DNA from: Micromonospora rifamycinica
Lineage (GTDB): Bacteria; Actinomycetota; Actinomycetes; Mycobacteriales; Micromonosporaceae
Direction of reading: 5' to 3'
Assembly (NCBI RefSeq): GCF_900090265.1
Contig: NZ_LT607752.1
Location: 2,356,001-2,420,000 of the forward strand
DNA: 64,000 nucleotides
Shown: piece after piece, positions 33,956 through 41,407 of the stretch
Numbering within the stretch: position 1 is the first letter of the stretch
How the letters are laid out: every line of letters begins with the position of its first letter
Program-made: the position numbers and the translations under genes
Notes under the pieces: generated by a model
The model's input: the letters and a program-made list of their open reading frames with translations, nothing else
Told to the model about the DNA's origin: nothing
Database searches by the model: none

Positions 33956-34811
33956 TCAGCACGTCCCCGCCGAGCCGTCCGTGCGCCGGCTCCCGGGTGA
34001 CCGCGCCGGTCTCCAGCAGCGCGGTCAGCGCGCCACCGGCGTCCACCGCCCGGTACGCCGTCGCGGTCAGCGCGTGCCGCCGCAGCTCGGTCACCGTACG
34101 CGGACCGTGCCGGGCCAGCTCGGCCAGGAGTTCGTCGGCCAGCGGGCCGGCCGGTGGCGGGGCGACGGCCGCGCGCAGCCCGCCAGCCGGATCGCGGTAC
34201 CGCACCGGGCCGGAGGAGGCGGCCGTCCAGAGTGCCTCCTTGAAGGCTTCCAGGCTCTTGTCCAGCCGGCTACCGAAGGCGACCAGGCGGGCCGGTGACC
34301 CGTCCACGGGCACCAGCTCGACCTCGGCGACCAGGGGGTACCCGGCCGCCGCCAGGGCCGGCCGCAGGGTGGCGGTCGGGGCGGCGGTGAGCAGCACCTC
34401 GGCCGGGCGGCCGGTCGTGGTGGCGGCCAGCAACGCCGGGTCGGGTGCCGCGCCGTCGATCAGGGTGAGCAGTGGTGCGCCGGCCGCACCGGCCGCCCGG
34501 AGCACCACCGGCAGCCGGGCCGGGTCGCCGGGCACCACGTGCACGGCCACGTCGGCCGGGAGGCCGGCCTCGACGGCACCGAGCCGGGTGGGTAGTTCCG
34601 GGTCGTCACCGGCGAGCACCAGCACGGTGAGCCGGCGGCCCCGGAGCCGGTCGGCGACGCCGGCCACCGCCCGCAGGGCCGCCTCGGCGGTGCCGGGGTC
34701 ACCGGCGTACGACAGCGCGAGGGTGGCCCGCCGGGAGCGGTGCAGCGCCCCCGGCAGCCAGTGGTCGAGCTGGCGGACGAGCAGCTCCCGCAGGACGGCG
34801 TCGATCGACAT
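33915..34811 (-). CDS. hypothetical protein with C-terminal winged-helix-like segment
   Basis: A 298-residue cytoplasmic protein. The middle is an alpha/beta pattern of the Rossmann type (RLTVLVLAGDDPELPTRLGAV, VAVHVVPGDPARLP, APLLTLIDGAAPDP). The C-terminal 80 residues look like a winged helix (LADELLAELARHGPRTVTEL). It resembles uncharacterised actinomycete proteins; no catalytic motif is visible. Its 3' end overlaps the channel gene by 41 bases. Confidence 0.7.
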   Translation of the reverse strand: MSIDAVLRELLVRQLDHWLPGALHRSRRATLALSYAGDPGTAEAALRAVAGVADRLRGRRLTVLVLAGDDPELPTRLGAVEAGLPADVAVHVVPGDPARLPVVLRAAGAAGAPLLTLIDGAAPDPALLAATTTGRPAEVLLTAAPTATLRPALAAAGYPLVAEVELVPVDGSPARLVAFGSRLDKSLEAFKEALWTAASSGPVRYRDPAGGLRAAVAPPPAGPLADELLAELARHGPRTVTELRRHALTATAYRAVDAGGALTALLETGAVTREPAHGRLGGDVLISADPAPAGRSTA

Positions 34812-34835
34812 GCTGTCGTTCTACCGTACGGCGGT

Positions 34836-35357
34836 TCAGACCGGCACGGAGATCCCCACCCCGCCCCGGGTCTGCCCGCCGTAGCGGGCGCGCTCCCGGT
34901 CGAGGTCGAGCCGACCGATCCGCTTGCGGGCCGCCAGAGCGTCCTCGTCGAGCAGGTCGGCCGGGACGATCCAGACGATCTCGAACTCCAGCCCGTCGGG
35001 ATCCCGGCCGTAGAGGCTCTTGGTGGTGCCGTGGTCGGAGGTGCCGACCAGGGCGTCGGCGGCGGCCAGCCGCTGCGCGGTGGCGGCCAGTTCGTCGAGG
35101 GTGTCCAGCTCCCAGGCCAGGTGGTAGAGGCCGACGGTGGCCCGCCCGGCCTGCGAGCGGCCGGCGTTCGCGCCGATCTCGAACAGGCCGAGGTCGTGGT
35201 CGTTGGTGGAGTCGGGGGCCTGGAGGAAGGCCGCGCCCCGGAACCCGTCCGGGGTCATCGGCACCGGGCGGAAGCCCAGGACGTCGCGGTAGAAGGCGAT
35301 GCTGCGGCCGAGGTCGGAGACGTAGAGGACGGCGTGGTTGAGGCGATGGATTCCCAT
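34836..35357 (-). CDS. VOC-family (glyoxalase/dioxygenase-like) metalloprotein
   Basis: A 173-residue vicinal-oxygen-chelate protein. RLNHAVLYVSDLGRSIAFYRDVLGF opens the fold with a likely metal-binding His, a second His is in GLYHLAWELD, and a Glu in GLEFEIVW completes the usual set. It may be a glyoxalase or ring-cleavage enzyme; the substrate is unknown. The ATG at 35357 lies 7 bases after a -10-like TAACGT, so the transcript is predicted to be leaderless. It is divergent from and probably controlled by the MarR regulator. Confidence 0.88.
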   Translation of the reverse strand: MGIHRLNHAVLYVSDLGRSIAFYRDVLGFRPVPMTPDGFRGAAFLQAPDSTNDHDLGLFEIGANAGRSQAGRATVGLYHLAWELDTLDELAATAQRLAAADALVGTSDHGTTKSLYGRDPDGLEFEIVWIVPADLLDEDALAARKRIGRLDLDRERARYGGQTRGGVGISVPV

Positions 35358-35364
35358 GCCGACG

Positions 35365-35409
35365 ACGTTACCGCGATTTTGTTGAGCGTTCAACTATTCC
35401 GGCTATGAT
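35365..35409. promoter_or_regulatory. divergent promoters with shared MarR operator
   Basis: The inverted repeat GTTGA-GCGT-TCAAC (35381-35394) lies between two promoters. Rightward: TTGAGC (35382-35387), 16-base spacer, TATGAT (35404-35409), then 7 bases to ATG 35417. Leftward: TTGAAC (35393-35388), 17-base spacer, TAACGT (35370-35365), then 7 bases to ATG 35357. The operator covers both -35 boxes. Confidence 0.75.
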
Positions 35410-35416
35410 GACCGTC

Positions 35417-35869
35417 ATGACCCGCTGGCTGGACCCCGACGAGCAGCAGACCTGGCGTGCCTTCCTGGCCGCCTCCCGGGCGCTGACCGACACCCTCGAC
35501 CGCGAGCTGCAACGCGACGCCGGAATGCCGCACGCCTACTACGAGATCCTGGTCCGGCTCTCCGACGTGCCCGACCGGCGGCTGCGGATGAGCGAGCTGG
35601 CCGACCTCACCGGCTCCTCGCGCAGCCGGCTCTCCCACGCCGTCGCCCGGCTGGAGACCAGCGGCTGGGTCCGTCGCGAGGACTGCCCCACCGACCGGCG
35701 CGGGCAGATCGCCGTCCTCACCGACACCGGTTTCGCGGCCCTCGCCGCCGCCGCCCCCGGCCACGTCGAGGGGGTACGCCGGCACCTGTTCGACGCGCTC
35801 AGCCCGGCCCAGGTCGACCAGCTACGCCGGATCAGCGAGACGCTGGTCGCCCACCTGACCGGTTCTTGA
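35417..35869 (+). CDS. MarR-family transcriptional regulator
   Basis: A 150-residue winged-helix regulator. The DNA-binding core is in LRMSELADLTGSSRSRLSHAVARLETSGWVRRE and the wing in DRRGQIAVLTDTG; the flanking helices would form the dimer. The start at 35417 (MTRWLDPDEQQ) is chosen over ATG 35405 because the latter lies inside the -10 box. It probably represses itself and the divergent VOC gene until a small aromatic or oxidant ligand binds. Confidence 0.9.
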   Translation: MTRWLDPDEQQTWRAFLAASRALTDTLDRELQRDAGMPHAYYEILVRLSDVPDRRLRMSELADLTGSSRSRLSHAVARLETSGWVRREDCPTDRRGQIAVLTDTGFAALAAAAPGHVEGVRRHLFDALSPAQVDQLRRISETLVAHLTGS

Positions 35870-35926
35870 CCAAGTTGCCGACCGGCAAGGGTTGTACTAA
35901 CCGTCGCCGGCCAAGCACGATGGGGC

Positions 35927-37687
35927 GTGTCTTCCGGCTTCGGTGAACTGACCCTCCAGGCGCAGCACCTGGTGTCCGCCGGCGACCTGGCCGGTGCCCA
36001 ACGACTGCTCGCCGACGCGCTGACCGACGCGGACCCCCGCCCCGACCACGCCTCCCCCGAGCTGGCCGAGGCCGCCGGGCTCCAGGCCCGACTGCTGGTC
36101 ACCCTCGGCGAGCCGCACTCGGCACGGGGCTGGGCGGCCTTCGCGTACGCGGCGTCGAGCCGGTTGTACGGCATCTCCGACCAGCGGACCATCTCGACGG
36201 CGGCCACCCTGGCGGCGGTGCTGCACCGGGTCGGCAGCGACGCCCGCGCCGCCCGGCTCTACTCCGAGGTGATCCTGGAGCTGACCGCGCACGACGGTCC
36301 GGAATCGCTGCGGGTGCTCGCCGCGCACGCCGACCTGGCCACCGTGGAGTACGCCCGCGGCCAGTGCGCCCAGGCCCGGGAGCGCCTCCAGGACGCCTGG
36401 GAACTGCACCGCGAGGTGTACGGCGACGGCCACGCCAGCGGGATCAAGATGCTCGCCCGGCTCGGCGCGATGCAACGCGACTGCGGCCGGTTCGACGAGG
36501 CGCACGACAACCTCGCCCTCGCCCGCGAGCTGGCCCGCCAGCACCTGGCCCCCGACGACCCGCTGGCCCGGCAGGTGGCCGCGCTGGCCCGGGCCGCCGC
36601 CGACCCGGACCACGTCTGCGACGACGAACCCGCCCCGGAGCGCGACGCACCGGTGGTGCCGGCCGCCCGCACCCCGCCGCCCGCCGAGGGGCCACCCGAT
36701 CCGCCGGCCTGGTCGGTCGGGGTGACGCCGCCCGACGAGACGTACCCGCCGACGGTGCCCGGTCAGCGGCTGCCCACCGAGGACGGCTACCCGGCAGGCG
36801 GTTATCCGGGAGGCGGCTACCCGGGGGACGACTACCCCGGGGACGGCTCGGGGGGTGGCTACCCGGGGGACGGCTACCCGGCCGGGGGCGGCTACCTTCC
36901 GCCGGGCGGTCGTCCCGGCTCCGGCTACCCGGACGCGGGGCACCACGCCGGGGGCACCGGCCACACCGGCTACCCCACCGGCCCGGACTATCCGACCGCA
37001 TCCGACTACCCCACCGCGCCGGACTACCCGGCCGGATCGGGCCGGATCGGGGACGACGGACGCTGGCCGGCCGGGACGCCCGCCGGCCGGCGCGAAACCC
37101 CGTACGCCCCGCCGCCGACGCACGGTCGCGCCGACGACGAGGCCGCCGGGGTACGCCGGGTCCACGCACCGGTCCCGGTGGACCGGTCCCGGCTGCTGCC
37201 CGTGCTGGTGCCCCGCCGGCACGCCCCGCCGCCGCGTCGACCGGGGGCCGTGCCGATGGTGGCGGCCGGCGTGGCGGTGGTGCTGCTCGGCGCCGTCGCG
37301 GTGATCGCCGGGGTGTCCGGGGTGGGCGGTTCCGGCGACCCGTCGCCGGCCGCGCCGGGCAACCCCGGGACCACCCCGAGCACCGCCGGCACACCGGCCG
37401 CGCCGCCCGCGTCACCCGGCACCCCACCGGGTCGGGTGACCCTGCGCGACCGGCCCGACGGCATCACCCTGAGCTGGACGTACCCGGCCGGTAGTGAGGG
37501 TCCGGTGATCCTGTCCGCCGGCCGGGCCGGGCAGGATCCGCGTCCGTTCGAGACGTTGCCGCCCGGGACCGACAGCTTCGTCGTGCACGGCCTGGACCGC
37601 ACCACCGACTACTGCTTCACCGTCGCCGTCGTCTGGTCCACCGACGTGGTGGCCCGGGCGAAACGGGTCTGCACCGCCCGTCGCTGA
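35927..37687 (+). CDS. TPR protein with Gly-Tyr-Pro-rich region, membrane helix and fibronectin III-like tail
   Basis: A 586-residue mosaic. Residues 1-225 are tetratricopeptide-like helices (QAQHLVSAGDLAGAQRLLADAL, LARLGAMQRDCGRFDEAHDNLA). Residues about 280-400 are low-complexity with many GYPG/DYP units. One membrane helix follows (MVAAGVAVVLLGAVAVIAGV, about 443-462), and the outer tail (about 500-586) resembles a fibronectin type III domain (ITLSWTYPAG, TDYCFTVAVVW). It may link a cytoplasmic TPR scaffold to the cell surface. The role is unknown. Confidence 0.8.
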   Translation: MSSGFGELTLQAQHLVSAGDLAGAQRLLADALTDADPRPDHASPELAEAAGLQARLLVTLGEPHSARGWAAFAYAASSRLYGISDQRTISTAATLAAVLHRVGSDARAARLYSEVILELTAHDGPESLRVLAAHADLATVEYARGQCAQARERLQDAWELHREVYGDGHASGIKMLARLGAMQRDCGRFDEAHDNLALARELARQHLAPDDPLARQVAALARAAADPDHVCDDEPAPERDAPVVPAARTPPPAEGPPDPPAWSVGVTPPDETYPPTVPGQRLPTEDGYPAGGYPGGGYPGDDYPGDGSGGGYPGDGYPAGGGYLPPGGRPGSGYPDAGHHAGGTGHTGYPTGPDYPTASDYPTAPDYPAGSGRIGDDGRWPAGTPAGRRETPYAPPPTHGRADDEAAGVRRVHAPVPVDRSRLLPVLVPRRHAPPPRRPGAVPMVAAGVAVVLLGAVAVIAGVSGVGGSGDPSPAAPGNPGTTPSTAGTPAAPPASPGTPPGRVTLRDRPDGITLSWTYPAGSEGPVILSAGRAGQDPRPFETLPPGTDSFVVHGLDRTTDYCFTVAVVWSTDVVARAKRVCTARR

Positions 37688-37705
37688 CCCACCGCCCCGG
37701 CCGGA

Positions 37706-37751
37706 CGACCCGGACGGCCGCACCCCTGCGGCCGCCACCACGTCCGGGTCG
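37706..37751. terminator. bidirectional terminator hairpin
   Basis: Arms cgacccggacg (37706-37716) and cgtccgggtcg (37741-37751) pair perfectly, with an inner ccgca/tgcgg extension. It separates the convergent TPR gene and histidine-kinase gene. Confidence 0.7.
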
Positions 37752-37805
37752 CCCCCGCCCGGGCACCGGAGTAGCCGCCCGGTCACCGGAGCGGCCCGGC
37801 GACGG

Positions 37806-39284
37806 TCAGTCGGGCTCCGGTAGGAGCGGTAGGCGCAGCCGCACCACCAGTCCGGGGCCGGCGTCGGCCAGCTCCACAGTGCCGCCGCCCCGACGGACCA
37901 GTTCCCGGACGATGGCCAGGCCCAGGCCCGCGCCGCCCGCGTCCCGGGCCCGGCCCTCGTCGAGCCGGGTGAACCGCCGGAACACCCGTTCCCGGTCCGC
38001 GGCCGGGATGCCCGGCCCGTCGTCGGTCACCGTCACCAGGTGGTACGCCCCGTCCACCGCCGGCTCGACGGCCAGCACGATCCGCTCCCGGGCGTGCCGG
38101 ACGGCGTTGTCGACCAGGTTCCCCAGCACCCGTCGCAACTCGTCGGGAACGCCGACCGTCCACGCCGACCCCGCCACGGCGACGGTCACGACCGGCGACG
38201 CAGGCGACCCCGATACGACCGGCGACCCCGCCACGACCGGCGACGCGGGCGACCCCGGGCCGGACACGGCGGTGCCGGCGGCCCGCGGTCCCGGCCGGCG
38301 GGCGGCGACCTCGGCGAGCAGCCCACCCAGCTCCACCGGTTCCGCCTCGCGGGGCGGGCCGGGCGGCCGGGCCGGCTGCTCGTCGAGCCGGGCCAGCAGC
38401 AGCAGGTCGTCGACGAGCCGGCCCAGCCGCTCGGTGTCGACGAGCAGGTCGGCGGCGACGGCGGGCCAGTCGGAACGGTCACCGAGCCGCTGGGCCACCT
38501 CCAGCTCGGTACGCATGTTGGTCAACGGGCTGCGCAGCTCGTGTGCCGCGTCGGCGAGAAACGACCGCTGCCGCGCCCGGGCCGCCGACAGCCGGTCCAG
38601 CATGTCGTTCAGGGTCACCGCCAGCCGGTGGATCTCGTCCTGCGAGGCGGGCACCGGCAACCGGTCGGCCGCGTCCCGGCCGGTGATCTCGGCGGCTCCG
38701 CTGCGCAACGCCTCGACCGGCCGCAGGGTCGCCCCGACCACCCGCCAGGCGACCACCGCGAGCAGCCCCACCAGCAGCGGGAAGGCGACCAGGAGCACCG
38801 TCCGGGCGGCCTGGGTGGCGTGCCGGACGTCCACCGTGGAGCGACCCACCAGCACGGTCACCGGCTCCCCCGCCGCCTGGGCCGGCACCGCCACCACCCG
38901 GACCGGCCCCTGCCAGCCGAGCCGCTGGCCGGGCACCACCGTCCGTCGCCGGCCCTCCCCGGCGAGCTGGTCGGGGCGGACCATCGGCACCAGCCGGTCG
39001 GCGTCGATGGAAGCGGCCCGGATCCGTCCGGCCGAGTCGACCACCTGCACCCGCAGCTGCCCGCCCGCCACCGGCAGCGGATCGGGCAGGGCGTCCTCCG
39101 CGGCCAGCCGGGCCACCGCGTCGGCCGTCCGGAACGCCTCCTCGTCGACGGTGCGTTGCAGCGTCCACCCCAACGCCACCAGCAGCACCACCCCGCCCAG
39201 GGCCAGGCCGACCGAGAGCCCGGCCACCCCGAGCACCATCAGCCGGGCCCGCAGGCCCAGCGCCGACCAGCGCAGCCGGCTCAC
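37806..39284 (-). CDS. sensor histidine kinase
   Basis: A 492-residue membrane kinase. Two helices (about 14-40 and 165-185) frame a small sensor domain; a HAMP domain follows. The phosphorylated His248 is in AHELRSPLTNMRTELE. The ATPase part has the N box LGNLVDNAVRHA, G1 DDGPGIP and G2 GLGLAIV. An unusual Gly-Ser-Pro-Val repeat insert (GSPASPVVAGSPVV) lies between the dimerisation and ATPase domains. The GTG start overlaps the regulator stop (GTGA). The signal sensed is unknown. Confidence 0.93.
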   Translation of the reverse strand: MSRLRWSALGLRARLMVLGVAGLSVGLALGGVVLLVALGWTLQRTVDEEAFRTADAVARLAAEDALPDPLPVAGGQLRVQVVDSAGRIRAASIDADRLVPMVRPDQLAGEGRRRTVVPGQRLGWQGPVRVVAVPAQAAGEPVTVLVGRSTVDVRHATQAARTVLLVAFPLLVGLLAVVAWRVVGATLRPVEALRSGAAEITGRDAADRLPVPASQDEIHRLAVTLNDMLDRLSAARARQRSFLADAAHELRSPLTNMRTELEVAQRLGDRSDWPAVAADLLVDTERLGRLVDDLLLLARLDEQPARPPGPPREAEPVELGGLLAEVAARRPGPRAAGTAVSGPGSPASPVVAGSPVVSGSPASPVVTVAVAGSAWTVGVPDELRRVLGNLVDNAVRHARERIVLAVEPAVDGAYHLVTVTDDGPGIPAADRERVFRRFTRLDEGRARDAGGAGLGLAIVRELVRRGGGTVELADAGPGLVVRLRLPLLPEPD

Positions 39285-39937
39285 GGGATCAGCCGGTAAC
39301 CGGCGCCCCGCACGGTCTCCAACCGGTCCCGGCCGATCTTGCGGCGCAGGTAGCCGACGTAGACCTCGACCGCGTTCGGCGCGGTACGCAGGCTCGCGTC
39401 CCAGACGTGGTCGAGCAGCTCGGTCTTGGAGATCACCTCCCCGGGCCGACGGATCAGGTACTCCAGCAGCGCGAACTCCCGGGCGGTGAGCGCCACCTCG
39501 ACGTCAGCCCGGGTGACCCGTCGGCGGGCCGGATCGAGCCGCAGGTCACCGAGGGCGAGCACGGTCGGCCGCTCGGGAGCGCCCCGCCGCAGCAACGCCC
39601 GCAGCCGGGCCACCAGCACCACGTACGAGAAGGGCTTGGTGAGGTAGTCGTCCGCGCCGCAGTCCAGCCCGTCGGCCTGGTCGTACTCGCCGTCCTTGGC
39701 CGAGAGCATCAGCACCGGCAGCCAGCGCTCGTCGGCGCGCAACCGGCGGACCACCTCGTAACCGGACAGGCCGGGGAGCATCACGTCGAGGATCATCGCG
39801 TCGTAACCGCCGTGCCGGGCGGCGTCCAACCCGGCCGGCCCGGTGCCCGCCGTGTCCACCACGAACCCCTCGGCGGTCAGGCCACGCTGTAACGCCGCCG
39901 CCAGCCGCGCCTCGTCCTCCACCACCAGCACCCGCAT
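39281..39937 (-). CDS. OmpR-family response regulator
   Basis: A 218-residue response regulator. The receiver domain has the phospho-acceptor D51 in MILDVMLPG, acidic residues in VVEDEARL and Lys in MLSAKDGE. The winged-helix output domain ends EVYVGYLRRKIGRDRLETVRGAGYRL. ATG at 39937 opens the receiver. It is coupled to the kinase gene downstream and divergent from the LolA-like protein gene, which may be a target. Confidence 0.94.
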   Translation of the reverse strand: MRVLVVEDEARLAAALQRGLTAEGFVVDTAGTGPAGLDAARHGGYDAMILDVMLPGLSGYEVVRRLRADERWLPVLMLSAKDGEYDQADGLDCGADDYLTKPFSYVVLVARLRALLRRGAPERPTVLALGDLRLDPARRRVTRADVEVALTAREFALLEYLIRRPGEVISKTELLDHVWDASLRTAPNAVEVYVGYLRRKIGRDRLETVRGAGYRLIP

Positions 39938-40032
39938 CGTCCCAGCGTGCCACCTCGACGCGACCGGCCGGGCGGGCGTCCTCAGCCGGCTCACAGCACC
40001 GAACCGGCAGGATGGTCCCAGGAGGTGCCGTC

Positions 40033-41187
40033 ATGTCCGTACTGAAGAACCGTTCCACCCTGCGGTGGCTGGTGCCGCTGGCCGCCGCGGTCACCGTCGT
40101 CGGCGGGGGTGCCGCGATCGGCACGTTCGCGGCGAACGCCGAGCCAGCCCTGCCCCCGCGCAGCGCCGCCCAGCTCCTGGTCGACCTACAGACCGCCCGG
40201 CTGGACGGGCTCTCCGGCACGGTGGTGCAGCGCGCCGACCTCGGGCTGCCGCCGCTGGTCGGCCTGGCCGGTGGGGACGCCGCGCTGCTCGCCGGCACGC
40301 ACACCCTGCGGGTCTGGTACTCCGGCCCGGACCGGCAGCGGGTCGCGCTGCTGGACACCCTCGGCGAACGGGACGTCATCCGGTCCGGCCGGGACCTGTG
40401 GACGTGGGACAGCCGGGCCAACAAGGCCACCCACCGGACCCTGCCGGAGTCGACCGGGCGGACGGCGGACGAGGCGCTGCCGATCACCCCGCAGGACGCC
40501 GCCGAGCGGGCGCTGGCCGCCGTGGACCCGAGCACCCTGGTCACCACCGGCCGGTCGGCCACCGTCGCCGGCCGGGACGCGTACGAGCTGGTGCTCACTC
40601 CGCGTGACGAGGCGTCCCTGGTGCACCAGGTGCGGATCGCCATCGACGCCACCGAGCACGTGCCGCTGCGGTTCGAGGTGCTCGCCGACGGCGCCGACCA
40701 GCCGGCGTTCGAGGTGGCCTTCACCCAGGTCGACTACCAGCGGCCGGACGCCGACCAGTTCACCTTCAACCCGCCGCCCGGGGTGAAGGTGACCGAGGCC
40801 ACCGGTGACCGGCCGCACGCCCGGGACGGGGCGCAGTCGAAGCCCGGCGTCGGGTCGAAGCCCGGTGCGGCGCAGCGGTCCGGGGACGGCGACGACGCCG
40901 GTCTGCGTACCGTCGGGGACGGCTGGACCACGGTGCTGGTGGCACGGACGGGCGAGGCGGACGCGGCCCGGACCCCGGCCGGCGGTGCGGCGAAGCCCGG
41001 ACCGGCCGACGGTCCCGAAGCGGCGCAGGCCCTCGACCTGCTCAACGGGTTGCCGAAGGTCAGCGGGGACTGGGGCAGCGGCCGGCTGTTCGCCGGGAAG
41101 CTGTTCAGCGTGCTGCTCACCGACGACGGGCGGGTGCTCGCCGGAGCGGTCACGCCGGAGCGGCTGTACCAGGCGGCGCGGGGCTGA
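40033..41187 (+). CDS. exported LolA/RseB-like protein
   Basis: A 384-residue protein with an N-terminal signal or anchor (WLVPLAAAVTVVGGGAAIGTF). The body resembles the LolA/RseB fold, half-barrel strands that bind lipids or lipoproteins: LDGLSGTVVQRADLGLP, TLRVWYSGPDRQRVALLD, VRIAIDATEHVPLRFEVLADG. A variable basic loop lies at about 260-290. It probably acts as an envelope stress sensor or lipid carrier. ATG at 40033 follows GGAGGTG. It is divergent from a two-component system with about 95 bases between. Confidence 0.8.
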   Translation: MSVLKNRSTLRWLVPLAAAVTVVGGGAAIGTFAANAEPALPPRSAAQLLVDLQTARLDGLSGTVVQRADLGLPPLVGLAGGDAALLAGTHTLRVWYSGPDRQRVALLDTLGERDVIRSGRDLWTWDSRANKATHRTLPESTGRTADEALPITPQDAAERALAAVDPSTLVTTGRSATVAGRDAYELVLTPRDEASLVHQVRIAIDATEHVPLRFEVLADGADQPAFEVAFTQVDYQRPDADQFTFNPPPGVKVTEATGDRPHARDGAQSKPGVGSKPGAAQRSGDGDDAGLRTVGDGWTTVLVARTGEADAARTPAGGAAKPGPADGPEAAQALDLLNGLPKVSGDWGSGRLFAGKLFSVLLTDDGRVLAGAVTPERLYQAARG

Positions 41188-41207
41188 CCCGACACGCCAC
41201 GACCCCC

Positions 41208-41243
41208 GGGGGTCCGGGCCGGCGGGAGCCGGTGCGGACCCCC
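41208..41243 (+). terminator. terminator hairpin after the LolA-like gene
   Basis: gggggtccg (41208-41216) pairs with cggaccccc (41235-41243); a second palindrome, gaccccc/gggggtc, overlaps it at 41201-41214. Confidence 0.65.
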
Positions 41244-41356
41244 GTAGGCTGTCCGGGGTGGCCTGTCCGGTTTCCGTAGCCGGCCCGCCCGGCCTGGCGG
41301 GAGGCTTGGTGCGGGCCGCCGCAGGCGGTATCTTGAGCAGTTCCCGAAAGAGAAGA

Positions 41357-41380
41357 TGGAACGGCCGAAACACCGTTCCA
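41357..41380 (+). promoter_or_regulatory. stem-loop in the untranslated leader of the HelR gene
   Basis: tggaacgg (41357-41364) and ccgttcca (41373-41380) form a perfect 8-base stem with an 8-base loop, about 28 bases before the TTG start and close to the ribosome site. It could affect translation or be an operator. I did not find the 19-base rifamycin-associated inverted repeat here. Confidence 0.45.
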
Positions 41381-41407
41381 GCGGCCTTTTCAGCACGAGG
41401 AGACGGC

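Noticed and set aside
41188..41407. Rifamycin-associated element before the HelR-like gene
   Set aside because: A ggcttg half-site is visible near 41303, but its inverted partner at the right spacing is not, so I do not call the element.
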